Below, piece by piece: positions 35,406 to 44,808 of a DNA stretch of 64,000 nt (position 1 is the stretch's first letter; each line of letters opens with the position of its first letter). Below the pieces are notes generated by a model that was given only the letters and a program-made list of their open reading frames with translations, had not been told where the DNA came from and searched no databases. Location of the stretch: assembly GCF_018399035.1 (NCBI RefSeq), contig NZ_CP073760.1:3972001-4036000 (forward strand), written 5' to 3'. Made by a program: the position numbers and the translations under genes. Origin of the DNA: Thiocapsa sp. GTDB taxonomy: Bacteria > Pseudomonadota > Gammaproteobacteria > Chromatiales > Chromatiaceae.

Positions 35406-35659
35406 ATGCGCTGGAAGTCCGCCTATCGCTCCTTCTACTACGCGCAGGCACCCGAGCCCGAGGACCTGGTGCTGGACCCGGCCGAGACGGCGCTGCTGTG
35501 CATCGACGTGCAGAACCTCTATCTGGAGATCCCGTCCGATCCGCAGGAGGCCGCGCGCTGGTTCCCCTTCCATCGGCGCATGCGCGAGATCGTGATCCCG
35601 ACATGATCTACTGCCAGGTGCCCGGCAGCGTGGAGCTGCGGGAAATCATGGGGCTTTGA
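35406..35659 (+). pseudogene. Isochorismatase-family (cysteine hydrolase) remnant
   Basis: MRWKSAYRSFYYAQAPEPED and ETALLCIDVQNLYLEI (catalytic Asp in IDVQN) are the N-terminal part of a cysteine hydrolase. The frame stops after RMREIVIPT at 35606. A neighbouring frame gives YCQVPGSVELREIMGL to 35659, possibly the other end of an internal deletion. The catalytic Lys and Cys regions are gone. Confidence 0.65.
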
Positions 35660-35718
35660 GTGCGCGCGGTCATGCGCTCGCGCGGGCCTCGTCATCTCAT
35701 TGCAGCGAGGACACGAGG

Positions 35719-36813
35719 ATGAACCCGACACGCGCCCGGATCGGCGACGCCCTGATCCTGATCCTGCTGGGGTGCTGCATGGCGAGTCACGCGGCGACGC
35801 CGGCCACGCGCGAGACGATCACCACCCCGCCGCCCGGCAGCCCGGAGCGGGGCGCGATCCTGGATGCGTTGCGCGCGGAGCTGACGCACCTGACGGGGCC
35901 GGATCTGGTCTTCGTCGTCGCGGTGCTGCGGGTGCGCGCGGGCTGGGCCTGGATCGAGGCCGCCCCGCGATCGCGCGACGGGGCGCGCCGCTACGAGGAC
36001 GTCACCGCCCTCCTGCAGCGCCGGGACGGGCGCTGGGTGGTGCAGGTCCTCGGCCCCTGTGACGAAGATGACCCGGCGGCCTGCGCCGCGGACACCGACC
36101 CCGAGCGGCTCCTGGAGCGCTTCCCGACGCTGCCGCCGGGTCTGGTGCCGCGCGAGGGTGCGCCCGACACGACGGCGGACGGCTGCGCACCGCCGCGTCT
36201 CGTGCGCTCCTCGCGGGACTGGAGTGCCGTGTTCGCCGAGCTCGACCGGACCCCTCCGCACGTGTCGTCTCCAGCGTGGAGCACACTCTCGGGCGACCTG
36301 CGCATCCAGGGCACGGTGATCCTGGAGAGCGGGCAGATCCCGCGCGACCCGACCTGTCTCGAACGCGACGAGTGTCGGCAGCGTGTCGTCCTGGCGATGC
36401 CCACGGCCGACCTGCCGGGCGTGCGCTGCACCCGCACGCTGGAGTCGGACACCGAGACCTTCTGCGATCGGATGGAGCTGCGCGACACCCTGGTGCGTTG
36501 GCATGCCGGTCGCTGGAGCATGCCGCCCTGGACCGCCTGGACGATCCCGATGGTGCAGTTCCTTCCGGCCTGCGCCACGCCATGCCCACCCGGACACCGG
36601 CGCTGCCCGACGGATCGGATCTGTCGGAGCACCGACGACGAGGAGTATTGCCTGGGTTGCCTGCAGAAGGCCCCGGATGTGTGCGCCTGTCGCGATGCGA
36701 ACGGCGAGCGGCCGGACCGCGCCGCGTGCCGTTTTATGGTGTCGCGCGATCGCATGCTGGAAGGCCGGTGTCGGCAGGGGCGCTGTGTGCCCGACGAGCC
36801 CGAGCAACGATGA
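35719..36813 (+). CDS. Exported cysteine-rich protein of unknown function
   Basis: 364 residues. A hydrophobic N-terminal segment (LILILLGCCMASHA) is a probable signal peptide, with a possible lipobox Cys. The mature part has acidic, Arg-rich stretches, and the last ~75 residues hold many Cys pairs (CATPCPPGHRRCPTDRIC, CLGCLQKAPDVCAC), suggesting disulphide-bonded modules in the periplasm or outside. No family recognised. The start at 35719 is chosen for the signal peptide. High GC and strong third-position bias support real coding. Confidence 0.65.
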   Translation: MNPTRARIGDALILILLGCCMASHAATPATRETITTPPPGSPERGAILDALRAELTHLTGPDLVFVVAVLRVRAGWAWIEAAPRSRDGARRYEDVTALLQRRDGRWVVQVLGPCDEDDPAACAADTDPERLLERFPTLPPGLVPREGAPDTTADGCAPPRLVRSSRDWSAVFAELDRTPPHVSSPAWSTLSGDLRIQGTVILESGQIPRDPTCLERDECRQRVVLAMPTADLPGVRCTRTLESDTETFCDRMELRDTLVRWHAGRWSMPPWTAWTIPMVQFLPACATPCPPGHRRCPTDRICRSTDDEEYCLGCLQKAPDVCACRDANGERPDRAACRFMVSRDRMLEGRCRQGRCVPDEPEQR

Positions 36814-36926
36814 GGAGCCCGGCGAAGCGACCCGGGTCCAGGGTGGCCGCCGGCGCCGGACATGGGCCTGCGGCATCCGATGCGCCCGGCGCATGCAGTC
36901 GCCGGCGAGATCGAAACGCGCCCAAG

Positions 36927-37322
36927 TCAGGGCAGGCCCGTCACGCGTTTGTCGACGAGGTAGACCTGACCGTCGATCTCCATGGACCGCAACGCCTCGA
37001 GTCGCTCGCCCGAGCACAACACACTCAAGGATTCACCCGTGACCGGGTCGTAGACGATGCCGTGCATGGAGCAGCGCAGGTGCTCGTGCTCTGCATCGAA
37101 GACCGTGTCGTGCATGCAGTCCAGGCGCCGCACCATGTGCACGCACTGATTCAAGTAGGCGTAGACCTGGCCGCCGTGTCGCAACACGATGGCGCTCTGC
37201 GGCTCGTGCTTGAACAGCACGGGGATGATGCGATGCTGACGATCCGCCAAAGCAGCGCTGGCACAGACCGGCAGCTTGCGTTTGTCGAGCGCCGAAGCGC
37301 GCTGGGTCGGTGTCGTGCTCAC
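36927..37322 (-). CDS. Rieske-type [2Fe-2S] protein
   Basis: 131 residues. The two Rieske ligand motifs are CVHMV and, after about 20 residues, CSMHGIVYDP; the remaining fold is compatible with a small soluble ferredoxin-like Rieske protein. The first motif is followed by RRLDCMHD, giving an extra Cys and His. It is the last gene of a three-gene minus-strand set with a hemerythrin four bases upstream, so it may donate or accept electrons for that di-iron protein. Inference from context. Confidence 0.82.
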   Translation of the reverse strand: MSTTPTQRASALDKRKLPVCASAALADRQHRIIPVLFKHEPQSAIVLRHGGQVYAYLNQCVHMVRRLDCMHDTVFDAEHEHLRCSMHGIVYDPVTGESLSVLCSGERLEALRSMEIDGQVYLVDKRVTGLP

Positions 37323-37325
37323 CGA

Positions 37326-37730
37326 TCAGGAGCCCGGGTTCGCATTCAGATGTGCGGCCAGGGCGCTGTCCATGGTCACGGCATGCACTGCGAACCAAGC
37401 CGGCAAGTAATCGCGCACATAGGCTCGGCCCATGGCCAGTTTGCCCCGGGTCGAGCGTCGACCGATGGCTCCGAGATCGCTCAGCACACGCCGATGATCG
37501 CTGCGATGTTCCTGCAGCGCCGGAAACCGAGTCTCGATCATCCACCGATCTTCCTGGTCGAAATGCGCCACGGTGTGGTCGACGAGGTGTTCGAACATCT
37601 CGAGGAAGCGGGCTTGATCGGCCTCGGCCATGGCGTTGATCAAGGCGATGAACTCGCCATGAACATGATCCATCGTCTGCGCACCTAGGCGGAAGCGGGT
37701 GTCGTCGGGATCGATCAGGAGCCCGCTCAT
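37326..37730 (-). CDS. Bacteriohemerythrin-like (HHE) protein
   Basis: 134 residues, four-helix bundle. Candidate di-iron ligands: His in TMDHVHGEF, His/Asp in LVDHTVAHFDQED, His in LQEHRSDHRR and His in FAVHAVTMD. The family binds O2 or senses redox state in the cytosol. Its ATG overlaps the stop of the preceding small Cys-rich gene (ATGA) and the Rieske gene follows three bases after its stop, so all three are one operon. Confidence 0.8.
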   Translation of the reverse strand: MSGLLIDPDDTRFRLGAQTMDHVHGEFIALINAMAEADQARFLEMFEHLVDHTVAHFDQEDRWMIETRFPALQEHRSDHRRVLSDLGAIGRRSTRGKLAMGRAYVRDYLPAWFAVHAVTMDSALAAHLNANPGS

Positions 37731-37954
37731 TGCAGCTGTTCCCGGCGATGGGCGATGGTCTTGAACAGCTTGCGAGCGACGTAGGCGGCGAACTCCTCGC
37801 TGTTGTCGTAACCCTGTTCCATCGCCAGGTTGGCCAGCTCGTCGACGCATGCCCGTAAACGGGCGATCTCGCTCGATTCTCGGCCACACGTCAGACAGCG
37901 TTCGCCATTGTCGCGGCAGGCGTTCTTGCCATGACAGGGTTCGAAGCGGGCCAT
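37727..37954 (-). CDS. Small Cys-rich protein leading the hemerythrin operon
   Basis: 75 residues. The first ~25 carry Cys residues in CHGKNACRDNGERCLTCG, a possible metal site. The rest is a helical domain with YDNSEEFAAYVARKLFKTI. No family recognised. It overlaps the hemerythrin gene, implying a shared complex or regulatory role. Confidence 0.65.
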   Translation of the reverse strand: MARFEPCHGKNACRDNGERCLTCGRESSEIARLRACVDELANLAMEQGYDNSEEFAAYVARKLFKTIAHRREQLQ

Positions 37955-38187
37955 GGCTCAGCTCCCCCCGGGTCGTGTGGCGAAGGTCTGCCGGCCAGCG
38001 TTGCAGCGGCGGGCGACCGCACGCCGGAGTGCGTCGTCTCGAGCAAGGGGGACATCCGCGCTCAAGGTGCGTGAAAGCGGTACGGCATCTGCCTGCGCTC
38101 TCGGTTTCCGTATAGGGTTTGGTGGCATGGGATCGCTCTCTGCTCTGCTGTTGTGCTTTGACTGTCCTTAGCAAACGACGGACTTTC
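37955..38187. other. Intergenic, no gene recognised
   Basis: Between the hemerythrin operon start and the IS1634-family end; presumably contains the operon's promoter. Confidence 0.4.
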
Positions 38188-40195
38188 CTTTCATTGGCTT
38201 ACGCCAAACGAAGAAGTGGGTGAGTGGCACTACACACATGCCCTTCTTCGGGATGCGGGATCAGACAATCATTTTATGCACACCTCCCGGGGTGGGGTCG
38301 CTGCCCAGTGCCCGGATGATCGCCAGCTGCGCCGGTTCGGGTTGGGTGGCCTTGCGCACATGCAGGGCGCGCCCGTCGGGACGGCGGAAGGTGGCGGTGA
38401 CCCGGCATTGGCCGGCGAGGATCGCGCGCAGGCTGGACCACAGCTCGGTGATGCCGTGTGCCTGCAGGCGCCGCCGGATGATCTGGACGAACTGATAGGC
38501 CAGCACGGTGATGAACAGGTGTCCCTCGGCCCGCTCCGCGGTCTGATGGTAGACCGGGCGCAGACCCAGCTCCGACTTCAAGGAGCGGAAGACCGCCTCC
38601 AGGTCGGTGAGCATGACGTCGATCCGCCACAGCTGCTCCGAATCCCACGTCGGCTCGTTGGTGCGCAGGCAATAGACCCCGGGGTGCGTCAGGAGAGTGC
38701 CGTCGACCGGTCGGCGTTCCCAGCGGATGGCTTGGGCATTGACCCCGCCGGCGTCCGGCTCGATGGTGATGGTGTAATGCTGCCCGACGCCGTGACTCTT
38801 CTCCTTCAACCGCCCGATGCGCTCCAACAGCTTGGCGATGCGCTTGGTGGTGCGCGGGCGCGCCAGTCCCTCGTGCAGGGCCTGCAGGGCCGCCTCGAAG
38901 CGCGTGCAAAACCGCTCGGCGATGCCTTCTTCCTTGTGTGCCCGGCGCTCGGAACAACAGTAGAGGCGAACCTCCCCGCCCTCGGCGTCGAGGACGCGCT
39001 GCACGGCGACGGGATCCCCGCCGGCGGTCTGGATCGCGATCGCCGCGTCCGCATCGAATTGGCGTTGACGCTCCCGGCTCACCACCAGATAGCGATAGCC
39101 CTGCGCGCGCAGCCACACCAGGTTCTCCTCGGTGGCGATACCGCGGTCCATCACCACCAGGGCGCCCGCGGGGCGCCCGCGGGGGCGCCCAACCCGACGA
39201 GCATGCCCTCCAAGGTCGTGCCCTCCACCACGTTGCCGTCGAAGACCTCGGAGCGGCGCACAAAGCCGCTGGCATCGAGCACCAGGCCCAGGGTCACGAG
39301 CGGGCAGTCGCTGCGTTTCTCCTTGGAATGGCCGTGCTTGGCCCGGGGATTGCCCGCCGCCTCGCCTTCGAAGAAGGTGTTGGTCAGATCGTAGAGCGTG
39401 ACCGTCCAATCCAGGCCGAAGAATTCGCTGACCCGGGCGAACAGCGTCTCCTCGATGCTCGCGCGGTGGCGCAGCAGGGCATCGGAGGCGCGATGGAAGC
39501 GCATCAGGTTCATGGCCTCGAAGTCGACGTCCAGCAGTTCACCCAACCCGCTGGTCTCGACCAACCAGCGCCGGGTGGCGCGCTCGGAGCCCGGTGCGGC
39601 CATCCGGGCGATGATCGCCCCGAGGATCGCGGTGCGCTCGGGCGCGTTCAGGCCCAAGGTCTCGAGCAGGGTGGCGAACTCCAGCTGCGCCATCGCCCAC
39701 AGCCCGACCGACTCCACCCCGACCGAGCGCGGGCGGCTGAAGATCAGCGAGTCCACCTCGATGGTGTCGACCTCGGCCGGTGCCGCCGGGCTCGGCGCCG
39801 CGTCCGGTACGGGCGCTTCGGGTGTCGGCGACGGTGCGGGAGTCGTGACCGGCTGCCGGGCCAGCAGTTGGGCGCCGAGGCGCTGGGCCTCGCGCTCCAC
39901 CGGGGGCGAGAGTGTCCCCTCCAGCAGCACGCCCTGACCAGCGAGCAACTCCTCCAGGCGCACGCACAGCGTCGGCCACTCGGCCGGCGGCACCGCGAAA
40001 TGGCGCCCGAGGTTCAAGAGGGTGATCTGGCGGACCTTGCCGCCGACCCGCGTGGAGCGCACCAGGCGGTGGGTGTGGTAGCGCTCGCCGGTGGCGCTGT
40101 TGCGGGTATGCGTGCGACGGATGTACATGCCCATGCGCTGCCGGGTGCCTAGGGTCAGGCCGAAATAATATGGCACTACTTTTCAGGGCGAGGCT
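38188..40195 (-). mobile_element. IS1634-family insertion sequence (transposase frameshifted)
   Basis: The left edge is set by the start of identity with the remnant at 20761 (CTTTCATTGGCTTACGCC). The right edge is approximate: GGCACTAC occurs near both edges (38226 and about 40173) but no exact terminal repeat or target duplication was found. Confidence 0.75.
38261..40176 (-). pseudogene. IS1634-family transposase, one frameshift
   Basis: The N-terminal frame (40176 to 39151) has the family start MYIRRTHTRNSATGERYHTHR and the first DDE region TVTLYDLTNTFFEGEA. The second frame continues ALVVMDRGIATEENL (second Asp) to EAVFRSLKSELGLRPVYH (Glu region) and ends GGVHKMIV at 38261. The break lies in a GC-rich run near 39170-39185. 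The total length of 1916 bp is not divisible by three. Either inactive, a sequencing artefact, or (less likely) programmed frameshifting. Confidence 0.85.
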
Positions 40196-40398
40196 GCCGT
40201 GTACATATGGATCAATGGGATAGATTGCATGCCGGCACGAAATCGGCCCCGGCCGTGTTAAAGATGGGTTAGGCATCCAAGACATCGCGGGCGAGCGCGA
40301 GCCCTCCGGAGCCGACCGATGCGGATGCCAAATACGCCGGACGGCGGTTAGAATGCACCCGGTCAAACGCCTCTCATCCCGACCTCCGGATATCCCAC
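40196..40398. other. Intergenic upstream of dacA
   Basis: No gene; expected to contain the dacA promoter. Confidence 0.4.
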
Positions 40399-41541
40399 AT
40401 GAAGTTAGTCTCCAAGCTGTTGTTGCTGATCTGTGTTTTTGCGCTTTCGCCCGCGGTGGCGCAAAGTCGGCAACCCGTCCCGGATCCGCCCGAAGTCGCG
40501 GCCAAGGGCTACCTGCTGCTCGATTTCAACAGCGGGCAGATCCTCGCCGAGATGAATGCGGACGAGCGCTTGGAGCCGGCGAGCCTGACCAAGATCATGA
40601 CGGGTTATGCGGTGTTCCGCGAGATTGCGGCCGGCAAGGTTGCCCTGACCGACAATGCCTACGTCAGCGAGCGGGCCTGGCGCACCGGCGGGTCGAAGAT
40701 GTTCATCGAGGTCGGCAAGCAGGTCACGATCCAAGATCTGCTGATGGGCATGATCGTGCAGTCGGGCAACGATGCCAGCGTCGCCCTCGCCGAGCATGTC
40801 GGGGGGAGCGTCGATGCCTTCGCGGGTCTCATGAACGCCCATGCACAGCGCCTCGGGATGACCGGCAGCCATTTCACCAATCCGCACGGCTTGCCCGATC
40901 CGGAGCTCTACATTACCGCGCGCGACATCGCCACGGTCGCCATGGCGATCATTCGCGAGTTCCCCGAGTTCTACGCCTGGTACAGCACGCGCGAGTTCAC
41001 CTTCAACGGGATTACCCAGCAAAATCGCAACCCCATGCTGCGTCGCGACGAGACCGCGGACGGCGTGAAGACCGGCTATACCCAGGCCGCCGGGTACTGT
41101 CTGGTGTCCTCGTCCAAGCGCGACGACATGCGGCTCGTCTCGGTGGTGATGGGCTCGCCCACGCCCAATGCGCGGGCCGAAGCCAGTCTTGCCCTGATGA
41201 ACTACGGTTTTCGCTTCTACGAGAGCCATCGCCTGTATCCCGCCGACCAAGCGGTCGAGACCTTGCGCGTTTGGATGGGCGACAAGGAGATGCTCCCCGT
41301 CGGCCCGGAGGCGGATGTCTTCGCGACCTTCCAGCGTGGGCGTTACGCCGAGCTCACCGCACGCCTGGAAAAGTCGATGGATAGCCTAACCGCCCCCATC
41401 GAACGCGGTGCGCAAGTCGGCGAGATCGTGGTCATGCTCGGCGAGGAGGAGCTCAATCGGGTGCCTTTGGTTGCACTCGAAGAGGTCGGTAAGGGCGGTC
41501 TTTGGCAGATGGCCAAGGACAGCGTTCTCAGATTGTTCTGA
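40399..41541 (+). CDS. dacA: D-alanyl-D-alanine carboxypeptidase (PBP5/6 type)
   Basis: 380 residues. Signal peptide (LLLLICVFALSPAVAQ), then the penicillin-binding serine peptidase: SLTK (S62/K65), SGN (122-124) and KTG (224-226), followed by the C-terminal beta domain and an amphipathic terminal segment that anchors PBP5-type enzymes to the periplasmic face of the inner membrane. It removes the terminal D-Ala of peptidoglycan pentapeptides. Followed by ybeD and lipB, the usual gammaproteobacterial order. Confidence 0.95.
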   Translation: MKLVSKLLLLICVFALSPAVAQSRQPVPDPPEVAAKGYLLLDFNSGQILAEMNADERLEPASLTKIMTGYAVFREIAAGKVALTDNAYVSERAWRTGGSKMFIEVGKQVTIQDLLMGMIVQSGNDASVALAEHVGGSVDAFAGLMNAHAQRLGMTGSHFTNPHGLPDPELYITARDIATVAMAIIREFPEFYAWYSTREFTFNGITQQNRNPMLRRDETADGVKTGYTQAAGYCLVSSSKRDDMRLVSVVMGSPTPNARAEASLALMNYGFRFYESHRLYPADQAVETLRVWMGDKEMLPVGPEADVFATFQRGRYAELTARLEKSMDSLTAPIERGAQVGEIVVMLGEEELNRVPLVALEEVGKGGLWQMAKDSVLRLF

Positions 41542-41569
41542 TCGGATCAGGCTGATATCCAGGTGCGAG

Positions 41570-41893
41570 ATGGCCGAATCTAAGCCCCCGTCGAAACCGC
41601 TCCCATCCCGGGCGCCGGCTCCGAGGCCGGAGACGTCCGATCCCGTCTTCGTCTTCCCCTGCCGTTTTCCGCTCAAGGCGATGGGCCTTGCCGACGGGCA
41701 TTTCGAGGCATTGGTGATCGAGATCGTGAGCCGGCATGCACCTCGACCCGCGGCGGCGGACGTGAGCGCCCGCTCGAGCAGCGGCGGCAAGTGGATCTCG
41801 GTGACCCTGAACATCCAGGCCGAGAGCCGCGCGCAGCTCGATGCGATCTACTGCGACCTCACCGCACACGAGTCGATCGTTTGGGTGATATGA
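41570..41893 (+). CDS. ybeD: YbeD/DUF493 family protein
   Basis: 107 residues with a Pro-rich N-terminal tail, then the ACT-like DUF493 fold (VFVFPCRFPLKAMG, WISVTLNIQAESRAQLDAIY, ending IVWVI). Lies between dacA and lipB as in E. coli and overlaps lipB by ATGA. The function of the family is not established; a regulatory small-molecule role linked to lipoate has been supposed from context. Confidence 0.92.
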   Translation: MAESKPPSKPLPSRAPAPRPETSDPVFVFPCRFPLKAMGLADGHFEALVIEIVSRHAPRPAAADVSARSSSGGKWISVTLNIQAESRAQLDAIYCDLTAHESIVWVI

Positions 41894-42546
41894 GCGCGGA
41901 GAGCGATGGCGTGCGTCCGCTCTTGGTGCGTCGGCTGCGGGGCTATCGGGAGTATCTGCCGACTTTGGAAGCGATGCGCGGATTCACCGACCTACGCGGC
42001 CCCGCCACCCCGGACGAGATCTGGCTGCTCGAGCACCCGCCCGTGTTCACGCTCGGCCAAGCCGGCCGCGAGGAGCACCTGCTGGATCCCGGCTCAATCC
42101 CGGTGCTCAAGGTCGACCGAGGGGGGCAGGTCACCTATCACGGTCCCGGACAGTTGGTCGTCTATGTCCTGCTCGATCTGCGCCGGGCCGGCCTTGGCGT
42201 CAAGCGGTTGGTCGGTCTCCTGGAGCAGGCCGTAATCGACCTGCTCGCAACCCTGGAGGTGACGGCCGAGCGCCGCGCGGATGCGCCCGGTGTCTATGTC
42301 GCGGGCGCCAAGGTCGCCTCGCTGGGTCTGCGCATCCGCAACGGCTGCAGCTACCACGGACTCGCCCTGAACGTGAGCCTGGATCTCGCCCCCTTCGGTC
42401 GGATCAACCCCTGCGGTTACCCCGGCCTTGCCGTCACTCGGCTGTCGGATCTGGTCCCGGGCGTGTCGATGCCCGAGATCGAGGCCGGCTTGGTCCAGTT
42501 GCTTGCCGCCTCGCTCGGAATGACAGCGACGTCGCGCGCGGTTTAA
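41890..42546 (+). CDS. lipB: Octanoyl-[acyl-carrier-protein]:protein N-octanoyltransferase
   Basis: 218 residues. Transfers octanoyl from ACP to the lipoyl domains of 2-oxoacid dehydrogenases and the H protein. Signatures: WLLEHPPVFTLGQAG, RGGQVTYHGPGQLVVY, KVASLGLRIRNGCSYHG and INPCGYPGL, which includes the catalytic Cys; the catalytic Lys is in AGAKVAS. The last codons (SRAV and TAA) lie in a half copy of the palindromic repeat, GCGCGGTTTAA. The usual next gene, lipA, is not here. Confidence 0.95.
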   Translation: MSAESDGVRPLLVRRLRGYREYLPTLEAMRGFTDLRGPATPDEIWLLEHPPVFTLGQAGREEHLLDPGSIPVLKVDRGGQVTYHGPGQLVVYVLLDLRRAGLGVKRLVGLLEQAVIDLLATLEVTAERRADAPGVYVAGAKVASLGLRIRNGCSYHGLALNVSLDLAPFGRINPCGYPGLAVTRLSDLVPGVSMPEIEAGLVQLLAASLGMTATSRAV

Positions 42547-43067
42547 TGCAGCGTTCGGGGCGGCCCCCGCTCGCCGTCCTTGACGGGCAATAGATCGACG
42601 AATCGCCCCTTGGCCTCGGTGAAGTGCTGGAACTCCGGTCGGCCAAAGGTACGCTGCGTCTTCGAGGCGCCCTTCGGTTCGATCGGGATCTGGGTCACCC
42701 AGAGACCATGCCGGGTCTCGAGCGCGAAGGAGGCGACATCGACCCGGTAGGGCGAAGCGCCGATCGAGCCGTATTCCTCGATGATCTCCTTGAACTGCCC
42801 GACCTTGCTCGGCGGCAAGGACCAGGCTTCCATGATCATGAAGATGAAGTCGGCCTCGTGCAGCTCGGCGAGCCGGCGAATCATGGCGGCCGCGGCGTCC
42901 TTTTCCTGCTCAGTGGCGGTGCTCAGCAGGACCGGAAAGGTCTCTCCGGTCGTGAGGTTTCCGACGAACGCGAAGGGGCTCAAGCTCTCGCCGCGTTCGA
43001 GGATGTCCCTGGCCGTTTCGATCAGCGGGGTAATGATGTCGAGATAGGTTGCGGGAAGTGCGCTCAT
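42543..43067 (-). CDS. Conserved-looking protein of unknown function
   Basis: 174 residues, soluble, no signal peptide. It starts MSALPATYLDIITPLIETAR, with FIFMIMEAWSLPP and FGRPEFQHFTEAKGRFVDLL later on. Charged and well-ordered composition supports real coding, but I recognise no family. Its TAA stop (42543-42545) overlaps lipB's convergent stop by two bases within a shared repeat half. Confidence 0.7.
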   Translation of the reverse strand: MSALPATYLDIITPLIETARDILERGESLSPFAFVGNLTTGETFPVLLSTATEQEKDAAAAMIRRLAELHEADFIFMIMEAWSLPPSKVGQFKEIIEEYGSIGASPYRVDVASFALETRHGLWVTQIPIEPKGASKTQRTFGRPEFQHFTEAKGRFVDLLPVKDGERGPPRTLH

Positions 43068-43083
43068 CACGTGACGTCTCGAA

Positions 43084-44592
43084 TCAATGCACGCCGGCGA
43101 CCGGACGCATCTCCTTGTCGCAAACACCGCCGACACTGGCTGTTCGTGTGGTGGCGCTGCCGCGGCAGGACTCGCCCCGGTCCTGGATGCTGCAGGTGAT
43201 CTCCACCGGTTTGCCGGCGGAGAGCCAGCTCGGGACCGTGCGGTAGCGTCCGACGTTGCCCGAGCGGCAGCCGCTCGGGATCCCGTAGGGCGGGCATGAC
43301 TTGGGCTTGCGCAGCGAGACCTTGCGCCCGTCGACGATGAAGCCCGGATAATTGTTCTCGGTGCGGACGATATCGCGCTCCGGGGTCTCGTCGAAGCGGA
43401 ACACCTCGAACCGATAGCCATCCCCGCTCGCGGGTCCGACCTTGATCCGGGTGTTGGCGATCAGGGCGAAATCGTCCCCGTTGCGCGCGACCGCGCCTGT
43501 CATGTACTCGACGCGGTCGTGCGTGGGGAAGCACTTGCCCATGGCCGGCGCGTGATAATAGTGGCGCATCGAGGTCAGATCGGCCAGACGATTGTCCGGA
43601 AAGATCGCCTGCAGATCACGCTCGCTGCCGAAGAGGATCCGTTCGGCATCCCCGACCGACTGGGCGTACATGGCTTGGAGCTTGGCATAGCGGTCGTTGT
43701 CCGCAAGGTCGGGCCGCAGGTAGCAGGCGGTGAGTCCGGAGATCTGGGTCAGGTATTCGTCCCAGATGTTGTACTGCGACACCGAAGAGGAAACGCCTTG
43801 GAAGTCGCCCGGGGACTTGCACCCCTGCCGGCTCAGACACTGACCGACCGCGCGGTTACGGATCGAGAGCACGATGATGTTGCGCTCGCAGGCCCCGTAG
43901 GCGTTGCAGCCGCGCTCGAGATGGCCCTCGTAGATGGCCGTTCGCATGACGTAGTCGAGATGCTTCGCACGCGCGAGCGTGGCCTCGGACCCGAGCCGCC
44001 CGTTGCTGCGGATGAAGTCGCCCCAGGCACGGTCGAGCGCGGCGCGGCGGCCGGTCAGGTTGCGATTCGCACTCTCGCATTGGCTCGAGGCATGGAAGCT
44101 ACGCACGATGCGGTCGAGCTCGCTCGCACCGCCCGGGCTGCCGGCACGCCCGCTCGAGGGCGGATCGAAGAAGGGCGGCTTCTCGAGCGCATAGAGCTCG
44201 CGCACGTTGATGACGTTCTTCACGCTCGACGGGCAGTGATGGTTTTGCACCTTCATCGACTTGCGCGCCGCGACGGCGCTCCTGAAACGCTCGGTATCGC
44301 TTCGGCTCGCCTTCCTCGGATCGACCACGACCTCGAACCCCACGAACGGCGTCCCTGAACTGTCGGTCAAGGGCTTGCCGTTTCGGATCATCAAGCAGGG
44401 GATCACGGAGGTGCCTTGGGTGAGGGTTCCGGCGGGGGATTTCGCACCCGAGCGCGCGAAGCTGTCGGCGTTGTAGTAGGGCACCTCCATCGGGCCGTTG
44501 AACTTGTAGAGGGTCATGACCGGGGTCGCCGGGATGGCCGCCTGAACGGGGATGGACGCGGCGAGCGCAAGGGCGCCGAGCAGATAACGCAT
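43084..44592 (-). CDS. Large exported protein of unknown function
   Basis: 502 residues with a signal peptide (MRYLLGALALAASIPVQA). The mature part contains about a dozen Cys, often spaced for disulphides (CNAYGACE, CLSRQGC), and DGYRFEVFRFDETPE and CPPYGIPSGCRSGN near the end. No family recognised. A ribosome site (GGAG) precedes the ATG. It ends 16 bp before the 42543 gene's start, so the two may be co-transcribed. Confidence 0.7.
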   Translation of the reverse strand: MRYLLGALALAASIPVQAAIPATPVMTLYKFNGPMEVPYYNADSFARSGAKSPAGTLTQGTSVIPCLMIRNGKPLTDSSGTPFVGFEVVVDPRKASRSDTERFRSAVAARKSMKVQNHHCPSSVKNVINVRELYALEKPPFFDPPSSGRAGSPGGASELDRIVRSFHASSQCESANRNLTGRRAALDRAWGDFIRSNGRLGSEATLARAKHLDYVMRTAIYEGHLERGCNAYGACERNIIVLSIRNRAVGQCLSRQGCKSPGDFQGVSSSVSQYNIWDEYLTQISGLTACYLRPDLADNDRYAKLQAMYAQSVGDAERILFGSERDLQAIFPDNRLADLTSMRHYYHAPAMGKCFPTHDRVEYMTGAVARNGDDFALIANTRIKVGPASGDGYRFEVFRFDETPERDIVRTENNYPGFIVDGRKVSLRKPKSCPPYGIPSGCRSGNVGRYRTVPSWLSAGKPVEITCSIQDRGESCRGSATTRTASVGGVCDKEMRPVAGVH

Positions 44593-44638
44593 TCTTTAGG
44601 CTCCTGAGATGGATGGGTTGGTGTGTGGGTGTACGCAT

Positions 44639-44808
44639 CTAAACCGCGTCCCCGCTAAAGGTTGTGCATGCACCAAACGTCGAGCTCACTCTAAAATGAG
44701 CATCTAAACCGCGCCGGCTCCAGCGGTTCTGAAATCCGCCGGGGCCGATCCCATCCAAAAACATCGCATACCGCACTGGGCGCGGTTTAGCTCGGGACGC
44801 GGTTTAGA
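44639..44808. repeat. Nested palindromic repeats (one unit inserted into another)
   Basis: A unit of the 17450-17538 type (44704-44790) sits inside a unit of the 463-550 type. The outer unit's left part runs to CTCTAAAATGAGCAT and its right part resumes as CTCGGGACGCGGTTTA. Outer and inner units both have TAAACCGCG termini. Confidence 0.85.

Noticed and set aside
38261..40176. IS1634 transposase break as programmed frameshifting
   Set aside because: No A-rich slippery motif; the break is in a GC-rich run, more like a mutation or sequencing error.
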